The position numbers were made by a program, and so were the translations under genes. A stretch of 64,000 nucleotides of DNA from Eulemur rufifrons (Eukaryota > Chordata > Mammalia > Primates > Lemuridae), in assembly GCF_041146395.1 (NCBI RefSeq), contig NC_090986.1, positions 46,660,001-46,724,000 on the forward strand, in the 5' to 3' direction. The first letter of the stretch is position 1, and every line of letters starts with the position of its first letter. The notes beneath the pieces are model-generated. The model did no database searches. It was not told where the DNA came from and saw only the letters and a program-made list of their open reading frames with translations. This document shows, piece after piece, positions 20,600-32,790 of this stretch.

Positions 20600-21480
20600 T
20601 AACATATAATACAGAGATATCCCATGTCCCATTTACCAATTTCCCCCAATAGTAACGTGCTTTAAAACCATAGTACAACATCATAACCAGGATATTGACA
20701 TGGATACAGTCAATGGTCCACAGTTCCATGATGCATTGTGGAAATTATGTTGCCTTTTTGTAGCCATACCCACTTCACTCCCCTCCATTCCTGACACCTT
20801 GCAAGCTGTGTCCCATTTGTATATTATTGTAATTTAAATAATATTATGCACATGCAAACATACAGTGTGTAACTTTTGGAATTGGCTTTTTTATTCAGCA
20901 TAATCTCCTAGAGATTCATCCAAGTCATTATGTGTATTAATAGTTTATTCATTTTTATAGCTGAGGACTATTCCACTAAATATATGTGTGTGTCTGTATG
21001 AATACACACACACATATATATAGTTTGTTTAATTCTTCACCTGTTGGATAATATTTGATATTTCTGCTATGAATAATATTTTTGTACAGATTTTTTTATG
21101 TGAACATAAATTTTCATTTCTCTGGGAAAAATGCCAGAGTGTGCAGCTGCTAGGTTATATAGTTGTTGCATATTTAGGTTGATAACAAATTTGTAAACTG
21201 TTTTCCAGAATGGCTGTACATTTATATTTCCATCAGCAATGTATAACTAATTCAGTTTCTCTGAATCCTCACCAGCATCTGGTGTTGTCACTACGTTTAT
21301 TTTAGCCATTGTTATAAGTGTATATTGTTATCTCACTGTAATTGAATTTTCATTTCGTTGATGGTTAATGATGTTGAGCATCTTTTCATGCAGTAATTTG
21401 CTTTATCATGTACATATCCAATTTGGTAAAATATATGTTTATAATTTTTCCTTTTTTCTCAATGGATGGCTCATTTGTTT
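20600..21480 (-). mobile_element. Old L1 (L1M-type) 3' end
   Basis: Minus-strand L1 3' UTR and decayed ORF2 end: ccatttaccaatttccccca, tcatccaagtcattatgtgt, gttttccagaatggctgtac and gatgttgagcatcttttcat mark the order of the 3' end of old mammalian L1. Stops in all frames. Confidence 0.75.
20981..21021. repeat. TG/CA inverted repeat
   Basis: tatatgtgtgtgt and acacacacacatata form a near-perfect hairpin around a loop of about 10 bases, inside the old L1. Confidence 0.75.
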
Positions 21481-22066
21481 TTCCTTTGAGGAATATTTAA
21501 TAAAGGGATTATTTACAGATGAAGGCAGAGTATAGTGAAATCACAAAGAGTGTAATATTCCAGGACTAGAAATAGCAGAGCTGTTACCACTTCTATACTC
21601 AAGGACAGCAAGGGTTGCCAGAATCTGAAAGCAGAGATACTGTGTAAAGAGGGAGTCTTTGATATTAGATATCACTTTTAACCAAGAGGCACAGCCAGCC
21701 AGAGGCAACACTTCAAGGAAGACATTGGGAGATGTATTGATATCTCAATATTGCTTTCCCCCCTCTCTCCAATTTCCTTTGGTTCCTCATTGCCTGAAGC
21801 AACCTAGAAACCAGCGATCAAGGAATCCCTTTGTTGTACACCTTGTAGATGAGTATTTCTGGGCAGAATGCAGGGTGCAGAAAGGAGGAGAACTGACAGA
21901 GGAACAAACGTAAGATATCCAATAAGACTGCCAATGCACACCATGTGTAAAATCTTATATAAAATCTATCCCAGGTGCATCAAGATTCCTCTTCTTTATT
22001 CTGATGTTCCTAAAATGTCATTTTTATTGGTTGATACTTACATAATATACCTATTTTTTGCCCGTG
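21481..22066. other. Unassigned DNA
   Basis: An open frame of 84 codons (21659-21913) has no recognisable feature. No repeat named. Confidence 0.4.
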
Positions 22067-22562
22067 TTTTTTTTATTTCAGCATATTATGCTGGTACCAA
22101 ATGTTTAGGTTACGTATATTGCCTTTGCCCCAGCCAAGTCAGAGCTTCAAGTGTGTCCATCCCCTAGATGGTGCACACCACACCCATTAGGTGTGAATGT
22201 ACTCATACTCCTCCCACCTGCGGGACACCTGATGAATATTACTACTATATGTGCACATAAGTGTTGATCAGTTAATACCAATTTGATGGCGAGTACATGT
22301 GGTGCTTGTTTTTCCATTCTTGTGATACTCTACTTAGTAGAATGGGCTCCAGCTCTATCGAGGATAATACAAGAGGTGCTAGATCACCATTGTATTTTGT
22401 GGCTGAGACACAATATACCATATTTTATTAATCCACTCATGTATTGATGGGCACTCGGGCTGTTTCCACATGTTTGCAATTGTGAATTGTGCCATTATAC
22501 ACATCTGAGTGCAAATGTCTTTTTTATGGAATACTTTTTTTTTTCCTTTGGGTAGATGCTGG
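22067..22562 (-). mobile_element. L1, 5'-truncated
   Basis: Poly(T) at 22067-22074, lemur-type L1 3' UTR (agtcagagcttcaagtgtgt) and the end of ORF2 on the minus strand, with frame KKVFHKKDICTQMCIMAQF and the CPSIHEWINKIWY stretch. It breaks off near 22562, where sequence of the opposite orientation begins. Confidence 0.85.
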
Positions 22563-22576
22563 CTCATTGTTTTTAT

Positions 22577-22706
22577 CTAAAAGGATAAAAAACAAACAAC
22601 CCCATCAAAAAGTGGGAAGACCTGAACAGATTTTTCTCAAAAGAAGACATATAAATGGCTAAGAAATATATGAAAAAAAAATCATCATTACTAATTATCA
22701 GAGAAA
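22577..22706 (+). mobile_element. L1 ORF2 fragment, possible inverted 5' part
   Basis: Plus-strand piece equivalent to the ORF2 segment upstream of the C-terminal domain (aaccccatcaaaaagtggga, tttctcaaaagaagacatat). It may be the inverted 5' half of the L1 at 22067-22562, with about 200 bases lost at the junction, or a separate older L1. Confidence 0.65.
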
Positions 22707-23727
22707 AAAAAGACATTATTTTTAATGTTCTTACAGGAAAGAATAAAATGTTCACAAAACCATGTAGAACACTATTTTTTTTTCTTTTCCTGGTATATTA
22801 CTTTCAAAAGTCTGGAAATACTCATCACCAATAAGCTAAGAAAAAATTGGGTACTTAAATGAATAATAAACTGTCAGATTTAATTTTTAATTGGAAATCC
22901 CAAATCTCTGAAAGTTATAAAGAATTAGAATCTTGCTTTATATAGATAAGTAGTATCATAGAATTAACGCTAAGAACTTATGCTCAAGTTCATTCACTAT
23001 ACATTCTTAAGGCTAATTACTCCACTTAGAATTAGATTTACTTAACACATGCATTCATTACATTTACTACATTAATTTTTCCATGGAAACAAAATACAAG
23101 CTGGAGACAAACTGACCTCACCATTTCAATTCTGTGTTCAGTAAATGGTCAATGCAATGCTACAGATTGGATGAATTATCTCATGTCTTGCAATGCTGTC
23201 ATCGAAGCCTAAATTTATGCCCAGGTCTCTTAAATCAAGCCTACATTACATTTCAAATAAAGATAGATATTTTCAAACTGCATAGATAATACTGAGCAAT
23301 GATAAAATCAAAAAATAAAAAACTTGACATAGTAAAATGCTTGCCACGGAACTGAAAATATAAAAATTAAAGAAAATGTCTTCTTTTCTAGAACATAGTA
23401 CATATACACTGAACTTTTGTGAACAGCAATATTTTGATTAATATAAAATGCAACTTCAAATAAGTAAAAGTGAAACATATGTAATTCTTTCTGCTCCTGC
23501 AAAATAGAAAACACAACTTTGAGAATCATAAATGCATATATATGTAAGATATTCTTTGAAATTGGTGTCACCATATTAGTTACGGGGCAGCTGTAACTAA
23601 TAAAACTTATTATCTCAATAATTTAACCAAATAACATGTATTTATCCCTGACATAGAGTATGACTGGTGGTGGTGTGGGAGTGGCGAATTCAAGCTGACA
23701 GAAATTCTACAGTTTTCAAGCCAATGC
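22707..23727. other. Unassigned AT-rich DNA
   Basis: No gene. The part at about 23571-23720 (ttattatctcaataattt onward) vaguely recalls a medium-reiterated repeat but I cannot name it. Confidence 0.4.
23724..23727. repeat. LTR target site duplication, left
   Basis: ATGC before the LTR; matches 24648-24651. Confidence 0.8.
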
Positions 23728-23799
23728 TGTTAGATCCGGTTCCCCTTGGCCCCAGGAACAGAGAGGCAGCGTCACTGAGGCTGCAAAAAGGCAAAGGAG

Positions 23800-23805
23800 T
23801 TTATT
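23800..23805 (-). terminator. Poly(A) signal of LTR
   Basis: AATAAA on the minus strand (TTTATT on plus), same context as in the sister LTR. Confidence 0.65.
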
Positions 23806-23920
23806 GACTAGCCCCAGGCCAGGGTCCAAATTCCAGAGCACCAACGCAGTGGCCTCTCCAGGAACTAGGACCCCACCATGAGGTAAAGGTTAAGCTTTTA
23901 TACTTTTCTGTATGCTAGTT

Positions 23921-24040
23921 TTCACACGACAGGTTAGTCTGCACACGACACGTTATTCTGCACACAACACGTTAGTCTGCATATGACATACTAGTTTGTA
24001 AACGACACACTAGTCTGCACACGACACACTAGTCTGCACT
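23921..24040 (-). repeat. 19-bp tandem repeat in LTR U3
   Basis: About seven units of the same 19-bp repeat as at 7068-7158, with degenerate outer units, next to the TATA box. Confidence 0.8.
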
Positions 24041-24647
24041 TTACCCTCCTTCAGTTTATTTGTTCCTTTTTTTAGAAGTGGCTGATCGCGTTGGCTTCAG
24101 GTTTGTTGACTCTAAGCTTCGGGCTTTTCGCATTGGCGCCAGTTGTAGTTAACATCATCCAGGGGAAGAAGAGGGTCTCCGACGGGGGAGGGGGGCTGTT
24201 GTTGCATACCTTCTAGTTTTTGGTTACAAGCGATACTGGGAACACACGCCCTGCACAAGCCGTTCATGCGTTGATCATGTCTTGCTCTTCTTATCTACTT
24301 AGTTGGTTGGAAGGGCCCCTGGATTCTCCAGCCCTTTATCAGGAAGCAACTTGCGGTTACCTCCCTGGGGCTTTGTTTTTCTTTACTTTAGTGAAGCCTG
24401 CCATGGCTCCACTTACGCTAAGCACCAAGCCAGCAAGCCATATATACAGAAGCAGAACTAGGCTGTTAACTTCTCACATCCAGGAAGCCTAGCCTATCAT
24501 GGAGTTACATTTGTTCTTATCTCTGTTTTTCATTCTGATTAACTATATTTATTAAACAACTAAAAGCAAGCATAGTCACAGAAGCGAATAGCATCAGTTA
24601 GAATCAAAGAGAGCACACATTTTTCTACTATCAATTCCTGTTCTTCA

Positions 24648-24651
24648 ATGC
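24648..24651. repeat. LTR target site duplication, right
   Basis: ATGC after the LTR; matches 23724-23727. Confidence 0.8.
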
Positions 24652-25984
24652 TGTCCCCATCTCTGTGGTCATTAACATCTAGCTGGCAATTGGGAAGAAA
24701 CAGGATATTATTGGTCATTCTGGAATTGCTGGATAAATTTAATCACTGTCACTGGCTATGGCTGTGTCATTAACTTCTAAGGAAACTGAGAAGTGGAGCC
24801 TAGCTCTGAGCTCAGGAGGTAAGTGATATGAATTTTGTCCACAGCTAACTGGTCTCTGTCATATTTGGACACGTGTGTGTTTAATGGATGTTAATAGTGT
24901 GGTTCTATGACATTAATTTGTATTTGAATTTATAGAAAAAGGAAGAAATTTTGTCTCTGGATCACATCAAAGAAAAAAATGAAATCACTTGATAAATAAT
25001 AATAAAATCATAGAAAATTTTAAGGTCTCTAAAGAATGTGAAAATAAAACAACCTATTATTTTTGTGTAACTGAATTTTGTCATTTAGAATATTTTGAAA
25101 TTGATGGCATATCTTCCCAAGAAAAAAAAAAGGGTGGGCTTGTGTGTTTATATACCTGGAAATGTATTCCCATTTTGATGGTATATGGCTTTTAACACTG
25201 AAGTTTGAGACATTGTATGACACAATCCACTCATGACATAGGTCAGAAAACTGAAGTTTAAATGATAGATCAACTACAAATTGACAGTGAAGAACCAAAC
25301 ACAGTGTCTATAACTCTTCAATCTTCTTTTTTCTACTACTTCACATTATCTCACAATATGAATGTTATCTTTGTTGTCAACTGTAGTGAATGCCAAAAAG
25401 ACACAACAGATTGTACATTTTCACTGTAGCAGATAAAACTTAAAAGACCAATGTGTGTTAAATTCAAGTTATTTTCCAACATAAATATGTTTTTATGTTA
25501 TTTTTAATTGCTCATTTAAAAGTACTCCTGACAGAAACTGGATAAAAGAAGTATGGTCTATTACACACAGCATAATTGAACACTCTCCCATACTGAACTC
25601 ATATAATGAACATTTATAATCACTCATGCTCATTGTTAGTGTGAATAAAATGTCAATGCATTAAGTGCACTTTCTCCATTACAATTGGATGTTATATTTA
25701 GTTTGTACCAGGATTTATTGAACTTGAATGGTTCTTAATGTGTTATTATTTTTGCTTTAACTTTAGCTTAAAAATGATATTGTCTTCTCACAATTCTATT
25801 TAATGAAACTATAAATTATAGTCATTTAGAGGATTAAATAGAGGATTAAACTTCGCAAGTTATCCTTGGGATCAACAAATGGACATTTTCACAGAGAAGA
25901 AAGAGGACTTATTACTAATTTCTTACATTCAAAGTATTTGTGAGATTGGCAGATAATATCCAAAGAGTATATACTTGCTACCTA
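24652..25984. other. Unassigned AT-rich DNA
   Basis: No gene or named repeat. Confidence 0.5.
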
Positions 25985-26260
25985 TTAATGCAGACATTTA
26001 ATAATTCAGCATACAGTTGTTAAACATTTCATACCTGTATGATAGGTCCTGGGGACACAAAGGTTAATAAAAATGCTATTCAGCCTACTGACAGAACATA
26101 GTTCAGAAGACAAACATAAATCTAATTTTGAATGAATAGTATTACACTGGAGGAAGGTATATTATGCTGTGGCGAGAGAGCAGTGAGAGAATACTTGATG
26201 AACTGAGGAAAGCTTTGCAAAGGGTATGGTATTTAAAAAAGTTCTTGACGTATGAATAGA
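25985..26260 (-). mobile_element. L2 LINE fragment
   Basis: Weak but ordered similarity to the L2 3' end in reverse: taataattcagcatacagtt, tgataggtcctggggacaca, then the tcagcctactgacagaacat region. Heavily diverged, as expected for L2. Confidence 0.5.
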
Positions 26261-27454
26261 AGTTCAGCATAAGAAAGGAGAGGTGACACTTTTACAAATG
26301 AAATTATATAAAGATATAGTACAAAGACAGAAAATGGAACAATTTCTTCAAAAACTGACAATCTGAAAGCAATATCAGATTACAGAGAACCCTGGAAGAA
26401 AAGTGTCCAGGTTTTGAAGTCCACAATGCACTTATCATGTTGGCTTATCTTCCTTTGTCAAGAATTGAGTCACAAATGGCCACATCTATGGCCAAATGCA
26501 GTTTCACAGGGCCCCAGGCTTAGAAGGAACCCATGATTGTTTTATTTTTCTACTCATGTCACCTTAAAGTTTACAGTATTTTTCAACAAATGGTCCCATG
26601 TTTTCATTTTGCACTAGATCCTGCAAATCATGTAGCTGGTTCTGCACCTAAAAGTGAGGGAGACTGGGCAACAGACTCAAGCTATGCACCATTAAGAGAG
26701 TTATACTTGCTTTCTGTGGCTGTCTAGTAGGCTTTTCTATTGCAAGTATGACAAAGCAGCTCTATAGCCCCAGTTAATCAGTGAGAGATTATGTGGCATG
26801 CTTATCAGAATGAACTGGTTCTGACTCTAAGCACAATGATTTTATTTTTCCTATTTAAAACTGAATTTGTATAACTTGTTCCACAGATGTAAACATGGAA
26901 CTTGAAAATATCGTCATAGGAGATTGACACATGTTTGGTTTTACCTTTCTTTTTTCTTTTATTCTTGTGTTTTCCCTGAGAGAACTGTATAATGCACTAA
27001 ACAAAAATTAAAAGGAATTTACTAATCTAGAAGCAGTTATTGTGTGAGAACCACCTTGTTAGGCAGCTTTACCAAAAGCAAAATAAGTAAAGATTTAACT
27101 TTTGTTTGTAGAGTGAACTAATTCAATCCCCTGAGAACAAATAAGAAAATGGAGCTTAGCTTAAGAAGTAAGATTTCAGTAAATAATAACCTAATTGGAA
27201 AAGAAAGCTGTTACTCTGTGTTTACATATAAGAATATTGGAAAGAGATTATCCCTAATCAGCTTGATGAGCTAATCAGGAAGTTTAATTAAAAGCCAAAC
27301 CCACAAGTAAACATTTCAACAACAACAACACAACAACAACAACAACAAAATAGAGAATTGAAAATAATTAAGAATCCCAAACAAATAAATAAAAGGTTTT
27401 AGGTATGGAATAACCTTGGTTGTTGGTGAAAGTTAGAGCTTTAAAATAAATTTT
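26261..27454. other. Unassigned DNA
   Basis: A 64-codon frame at 26533-26727 has no recognisable feature. A (CAA)n repeat lies at 27316-27350. Confidence 0.4.
27316..27350. repeat. (CAA)n simple repeat
   Basis: aac-trinucleotide run with one interruption. Confidence 0.9.
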
Positions 27455-27645
27455 AAGATAATGAACCTTTTTAGCACTGGGGACCAGTTCATGGAGGACA
27501 ATTTTTCCAGGGACAGAGGGTTGGGGTGGAGAGTCATGGAGGGGGCTTGGTGGTGTGGAGCTCAGGTGGTGATATGTGGCCAGTTTTCTAACAGGACATG
27601 GACAGGTACTGGGCCGGGGTCCGGGGGTTGGGGACCACAGGTTTA
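27455..27645. mobile_element. hAT-like non-autonomous DNA transposon
   Basis: Locally GC-rich element of about 190 bases with cagtt/ggggacc features at both ends: actggggaccagttcatgga at the left and ggggttggggaccacag at the right, matching the gtccccaacc terminal repeat of primate hAT-Charlie type elements. No coding capacity. Open frames on both strands across it are by-products of its composition. Confidence 0.6.
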
Positions 27646-28285
27646 AGGCACAATGATGCATTTACATCAAGTTATGTGGTAAAGAGGTAAATATGTAAAT
27701 CTGGAGTGCTGTAGCAAAGGGGAGAAATCAAATCTGACAGTAGAAATGCAATAGATGTGGATACTAAATCCAGATACAGAGACAGAGATACAGATAGAGA
27801 GTGAGAGAGTAACAAACATAGAGATTGGAGAATGATGGCATTCCCTTTGCCATGGCTTTGATAAATGTCCTGATGGTGAGGGTACAGCATCAGTCCAGAG
27901 TGCTGTGGTGATTGTCCTTTATAAACTGGAGGCAGAAGTTGGAGACACTGCTATTAAAATAAGCTGCCTGATTTTAACAGAAATTATGTAATATTGGGAC
28001 CATATACCAAGTCTATGCATTTAGCATCCAAAGAAAGGGTTGCCAAAGTTATCATAAGAAGCAGAAAAGCTGGAATAATTATCAGAATGTCCTGATCTAT
28101 GGATACCATTGGCGATATTAAATTCATAATTAATCATTCAGAACCTAATAGATGACAATCTTGATAAGGTCTTACCTGATCTATGTAACCATAAAAAATA
28201 ATAGATCTGATAAGCTGTGGTTTGATTTGGCTTACCACAATAAAGTATCAGGGGACTTTTTTTTTTTTTTACTCAATTCTGAAAC
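27646..28285. other. Unassigned DNA
   Basis: No gene or named repeat; poly(T) at 28257-28271. Confidence 0.4.
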
Positions 28286-28575
28286 ATGATTGATTGATAA
28301 TCTAAATGCACCTTGAGTAGATGTGTATCTGGGTACAAAAATACAGTTAGATAGAATAAGTTCTAGTATTCAATTGCACAGTAGGGTGATTACAGTTATC
28401 AATAATTTGTTGTATATTTCAAAATAGCTAGAAGAAAAGACTTGGACTGTTCTCAACACAAAGAAATGATAAAGGTTTGAAATGATGGATATCCCAATTA
28501 TCCTCATTTAATAGCATTACATTGTGTGCACCCCAAAAATATGTACAATTATTATGTATCAATAAAATGATGTAT
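28286..28575 (+). mobile_element. L1 3' UTR fragment (old primate type)
   Basis: Plus-strand L1 3' UTR: aagttctagtattcaattgc, gtatatttcaaaatagctag, aacacaaagaaatgataaa and atgtacaattattatgtatc in the usual order. No ORF2. Confidence 0.8.
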
Positions 28576-29239
28576 CTCATACACTTGATGGAAGACCCTA
28601 CAATAACAACAGATTTGTACAATTTATCTTCCACCTAGCCTTTGGGACAAGGCAAATGGTAACCGTGCTTAGAATCAGAAACTATTCAGCCTATTTGGAA
28701 TTATTAAACTCTGGTTCTGAACCAATTCCTGGGAATGTAGGATGCAATTATGACTTATCAGGTAGAATAACGGCTTATGGAATCTCAGCTGAAAATGATA
28801 TTTTTAATCCAATTTCACATCACAATGGATCCAGTGGGATAATAAGATCGTATGCACGTCATTTCTCAAATTCTTGAGTTTTATTGAACATATGTATACC
28901 TATTTTACCCTAATATTAGTTCCCTGAATCAAAGTGTGCCACTTTCTCCCCAAAGTGTGGGGAAAAATAGAAAATGAAAGTTTCTGTATTTCTTACTTTC
29001 TGTCAAATGTGTAAACCAAAAATAAGAGCACACCTGTGGTAGAGTCAAAGATGCTATTATAGTAATATGATTAATTCACAAAAGATGAAGGAGCTGTAGT
29101 GTACAGATGAATTGTATCAACGATCCCATTAAAGACATGGTGCTCTGTTCCACACATGCGATTTGCTTTGGCAATAAGATGTTAGCAAACGACAGAAACT
29201 GAGGCTGGAAAAGCAATTGCACAGCAGGGCTTCCTCTCT
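28576..29239. other. Unassigned DNA
   Basis: A 73-codon frame at 28656-28877 has no known motif. Confidence 0.4.
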
Positions 29240-29465
29240 AGCCCATTTTGTCCTTTGTCTTAACATCACAATATGCTCCAGTAGCCTGCTGGAGAATAAA
29301 ATGTGTGAGGCAGAAGTGTGGGAGAGCTGAATTATCTCACATGAGGATATTCTATACCAATCTGCACTGTGATCACAGATATGTGAATAAGATTATCAGA
29401 CAGCAGTCAAGTTTGGCCCAGGTCAGCCAAACCAATCAATGGAACTTAGGCTTATGAGAAATAAT
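29240..29465 (+). mobile_element. Possible old LTR/MaLR-like fragment
   Basis: gcccaggtcagccaaaccaa and the surrounding order weakly resemble the 3' part of old MaLR LTRs. Family uncertain. Confidence 0.3.
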
Positions 29466-31361
29466 AGAGGAGCTATAATAACAATATATTATTATATTTA
29501 ATACATGATATATTATTAATATATATAACAATAGTAATCTTGTAATTTGAAAGTAGATCATGTAAAGCTTAAGCAGGAAGTTAATTTAATTTTAGCTATT
29601 AATTTATATGTTGTCTCCTTCCTTGAGGAAATCAAACACAAATTAAATTCTGGGAACTTGTTTTACAACTATTGATCTGCAAATTTATTTCTCTGCCTCT
29701 CTCTCTCTTTCTCTCTCTCTCTCTGTCTCGTTTTTTCTCTCTCCTCCACAAAATACTCAGAAATAGTTTCTCCTACCTAGGAGAAGAACAATATATCTTC
29801 TCCATTTTGCTTCTAACTCTAGAATACATTTTAATTTGCAGGGATATTGATCATTACCCTGTCTCAGAGGACATCACACTTGTCTACAAAACAGTGATTT
29901 TATTTTGGTAAGAAATGTAAAAGGCAGCATTTTACTCCATGAAATTCTGTGAGATTGCATAGAAGTCAATGGCTTATTTACTGAGTAAATATTTCTGGAG
30001 ATCCAGTGATCTGAATATATTTAGATGGTCCCTCAAAAATAAAAATAAGTTATAAATGGAATTTCCTTCATTCAGAAAAAAACAATTATGGAAACTAAGC
30101 CACTATTATTTTTCCCAATTAGTGCCTTTGTATATCATGACCAACCTAAAGACTTGCACTGTTTGAGGATTAGTATGACTTGATACATATTTCAGTGTTA
30201 TTAGGAAATGCTCAAGATAGAAGTAAAATGATGTGTAGTGTTCAAATATTATTACCTCTGTGCTGCAATGTTATATTTTTCCAGTAACACCTGTACACGT
30301 CTGCTACCTAGTTAATTTTAGGGAAAAAAAAAGTCACTTTTAGATGTATTGTGCTTATCATTTGCTGAGTTACCCACATTATTCCATTTTGCCATTTGAA
30401 GGTGTTCAGGATAAAAGAAAGAGGTTGTAGTGGGTATTATTTACAATTATTTGACCTAATCATTGTAAAAAAATAAAATTGTTACATTCAAAATAATTTC
30501 TAAAGGCAGAAACAAATTGCATGAGCAGAGACCTTACACTGGAACTGAAGCAATCCAATGAGGAAACTGCATTCCTAAGAGTGGCAACGTTAATGCATGA
30601 TTACATTAACTACAGGATTTCTATGTTCCAGGAATGAAGTTTTGGCCTGCACCAGGAGGTAGAAAATCTATCAGCATTGGCTTAAAGTAGGTGAATGCTG
30701 AATGATTACCATAAATGCCAAATATATCTTGAGACCATTTGGAGAAATTAATATTCAAGTACCTACTCAACTACTCAAATAATTGTTCTTGATATATTTA
30801 AGGAAATGCTTCAGTATGTATACATAAACATTATGTATTAACAACGAAATATATATGAATGGCATAAGTATTTTTAAAAATTTTTTTTTCATACAAATTT
30901 ATATTTGGTGTGTTTGTGGTAGTTAACTTTAAAATTTAGGCTGTAAAGATTGTGACAGTACCATGAAAAAGAAATTAAAAGGAGGAATGGATGTGATCCA
31001 GAGAGAGTGGATTTAAAACTATATATAACAACTGCTAACATTTTAAAATATTCTCTTTCAAAAATTTAAATAGAACATGAATGTGTTTTTACTTACACAA
31101 ATTACTGTTTGATTACAGTATGTGAAGACATCTACCATCAGTATATTTATGATCAAATATGGTTTTTACTTATGACCAAAAATGTATGTTGGTGTTGGAC
31201 AGCCAGGAAGCACTCTTTATTTGAACCAGTCTGGCTGTTGAACAGTCTGGCTTTATAGCTGCCCAGCAATTATTAATACCATATCTACATTGGGGAACTT
31301 CCTTATCCTATAAGCCCAAGGCTTTCTTCAATAGAATTAAGTACACTAATTAATTACCCAT
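29466..31361. other. Unassigned AT-rich DNA
   Basis: Contains a CT-rich simple repeat at 29691-29745 and a TA-rich patch at 29480-29530. No gene or named repeat. Confidence 0.45.
29691..29745. repeat. (CT)n simple repeat
   Basis: Interrupted tctctctctc run; an overlapping 79-codon frame is an artefact of it. Confidence 0.85.
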
Positions 31362-31690
31362 TGCTATTGTCTGAAAGTATGTGTCCCCTCCTAAATTCAT
31401 ATGTTGAAATTGTAACCCCCAAGGTGATAGTTTTGGAAGGCACTTAGGACATGAGTGCAGGGTCCTTATCAATGGGATTAGTAACCTTATAAAAAATACC
31501 CCAGACAGCTTGGTCATCTCTCTACCATGTGTGAACGTAGTGTGAATATGGACTTCTATGTATGAGGAAGCAGGCCCTAATAAGACACCAAAATCTGCTA
31601 GCACCTTGATCTTGGACTTCTCAGACTCCAGAACTGTGACAAATACATTTCTATTGTTTATAAGCCACTCACAATGTGATACCAGCACTC
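31362..31690 (+). mobile_element. ERVL-MaLR LTR (MST/MLT1-type)
   Basis: tgtcccctcctaaattcata, ttgtaacccccaaggtgata, cttataaaaaataccccaga and ttggacttctcagactccag appear in the order typical of MaLR LTRs, with a ttctattgtttataagccac run near the poly(A) end. The last bases of the LTR are lost. No internal sequence follows. Confidence 0.75.
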
Positions 31691-31714
31691 ATCGTTAGAC
31701 TGGGGAACAATAAT

Positions 31715-31930
31715 AATATTAAGTGCTGGCTGGAATGCAGAGCAACTAGAATGCTTATAAGTAGCTGCTGGGAATGCAAATTGGTACAGCCACTTTGGAA
31801 ATAGTTTGACAGTGTTATATAAATTTAAACATACATGTATTTATCCTGGGACACAAATCTTAATGCTCATTGCTTACTCATTGATGAAACATATTCATGC
31901 AAAAATCTGTATGAAATATTTATAGCATAA
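31715..31930 (+). mobile_element. Old L1 ORF2 fragment, plus strand
   Basis: Decayed ORF2 C-terminal region (gggaatgcaaattggtacag, ccactttggaaatagtttga) with stops. It lies head to head with the minus-strand L1 that follows; see that entry. Confidence 0.6.
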
Positions 31931-32077
31931 TTTTTAATTGTTGCATTTCACTAATTTGTAATGATGTTGAACATCTTCTCATTTGCTGACTTGTCTATCT
32001 TGTAACTTCTTTGGTGAAGTGTCTGCTTAAATCATTTGCCTGATTTTTATTGGATTCTTTGTTATTGTTGAGGGGAT

Positions 32078-32205
32078 TTTTTTGTAATTTTTATTTCAAA
32101 ATATTAGGGTTTACAAGTGTTCTTGTTTCATAGATGAATTGTATAATGCCGAAGTCAGGGCTTTTAGTGTCCCCATCACCATAATAGTGTAAAAACTTAC
32201 TTATT
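32078..32205 (-). mobile_element. L1 3' UTR fragment inside old L1
   Basis: T-rich start then tttcaaaatattagggttta and gaagtcagggcttttagtgt, like the L1 tail variant at 14506 and 39762 but more diverged. It separates two ORF2 parts of the old L1. Confidence 0.6.
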
Positions 32206-32444
32206 GTTGAGTTTTGAAAGTTTTTGTCAATACGTTTTAGATACAAGTCATTTGCCTGATATGTGAGCTAGTGATATTGCCTCCTACTCTGTGTCTTGCT
32301 TTGTAATTCTCTTGAGTATTTTTGAAGAGGAAAATTTTCTAAATTTTAATACATTCATTTTTACCTTTTTTCTTTTAAAATCTCATCTTTTGTTGTCGTA
32401 CCTAAGAACTTTGCCTAACTGAAGGTTGTAATGATTTTCTCATC

Positions 32445-32790
32445 TCCCTTTTTCTTTTCTTTTTTTTTTTTGCAAGTTTAATCTGATAATTTAATTTAGA
32501 GGAAAAAGCTAGTTTTGATAAGAAAAAGTTCAATACTTTTCTTGTAAACACAAAGAAACTCAACAGGAATTTTAAAGGTAGTAGGCCAGAAAATGCTACA
32601 GTTAACTCTTATAATCTTTTTCAATTAAACAGATAAATCAAGTTGAAGACAGATAAAATACTTTTCAGTCTGAATATGTATCAGCCTATATATCCTATTG
32701 TTCCAATTGGCTTTCAATTAAAAGAAGAAGAAACTTTTTATAGGAGCTACCACATTCAGAAATGATGAAAATAAGTTTAAAGTTTTACAT
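32445..32790 (-). pseudogene. Possible retrocopy of an mRNA 3' end
   Basis: A poly(T) run (32456-32471) is followed by about 320 bases of non-L1 sequence, after which the old L1 ORF2 resumes with tcttatatttagttctttca. The layout is that of a minus-strand, poly(A)-tailed insertion. It has no open frame, so it could be a 3' UTR retrocopy. Source transcript unknown. Confidence 0.35.

Larger units (their letters stand above)
23728..24647 (-). mobile_element. Solo LTR, young, ERV1-like, inverted copy
   Basis: 920-bp LTR of the same family as 6468-7339, on the opposite strand. Minus-strand ends are TGAAGAACAGG (at 24647) and GATCTAACA-like GGATCTAACA (at 23728). It is flanked by the 4-bp direct repeat ATGC (23724-23727 and 24648-24651). 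TATA box on the minus strand near 23895-23902 and AATAAA at 23800-23805. By eye the two LTRs differ at only a few per cent of positions, apart from two extra 19-bp units and small indels here. Confidence 0.9.

Noticed and set aside
6468..24647. Two LTRs as the ends of one 18-kb provirus
   Set aside because: They are in opposite orientation, each has its own target duplication, and no matching internal genes lie between.
27368..27661. 97-codon minus frame as a small secreted or proline-rich protein
   Set aside because: It is the reverse of a hAT-like element with biased composition.
29672..29911. 79-codon frame starting in a Leu/Ser repeat
   Set aside because: Caused by the (CT)n simple repeat.
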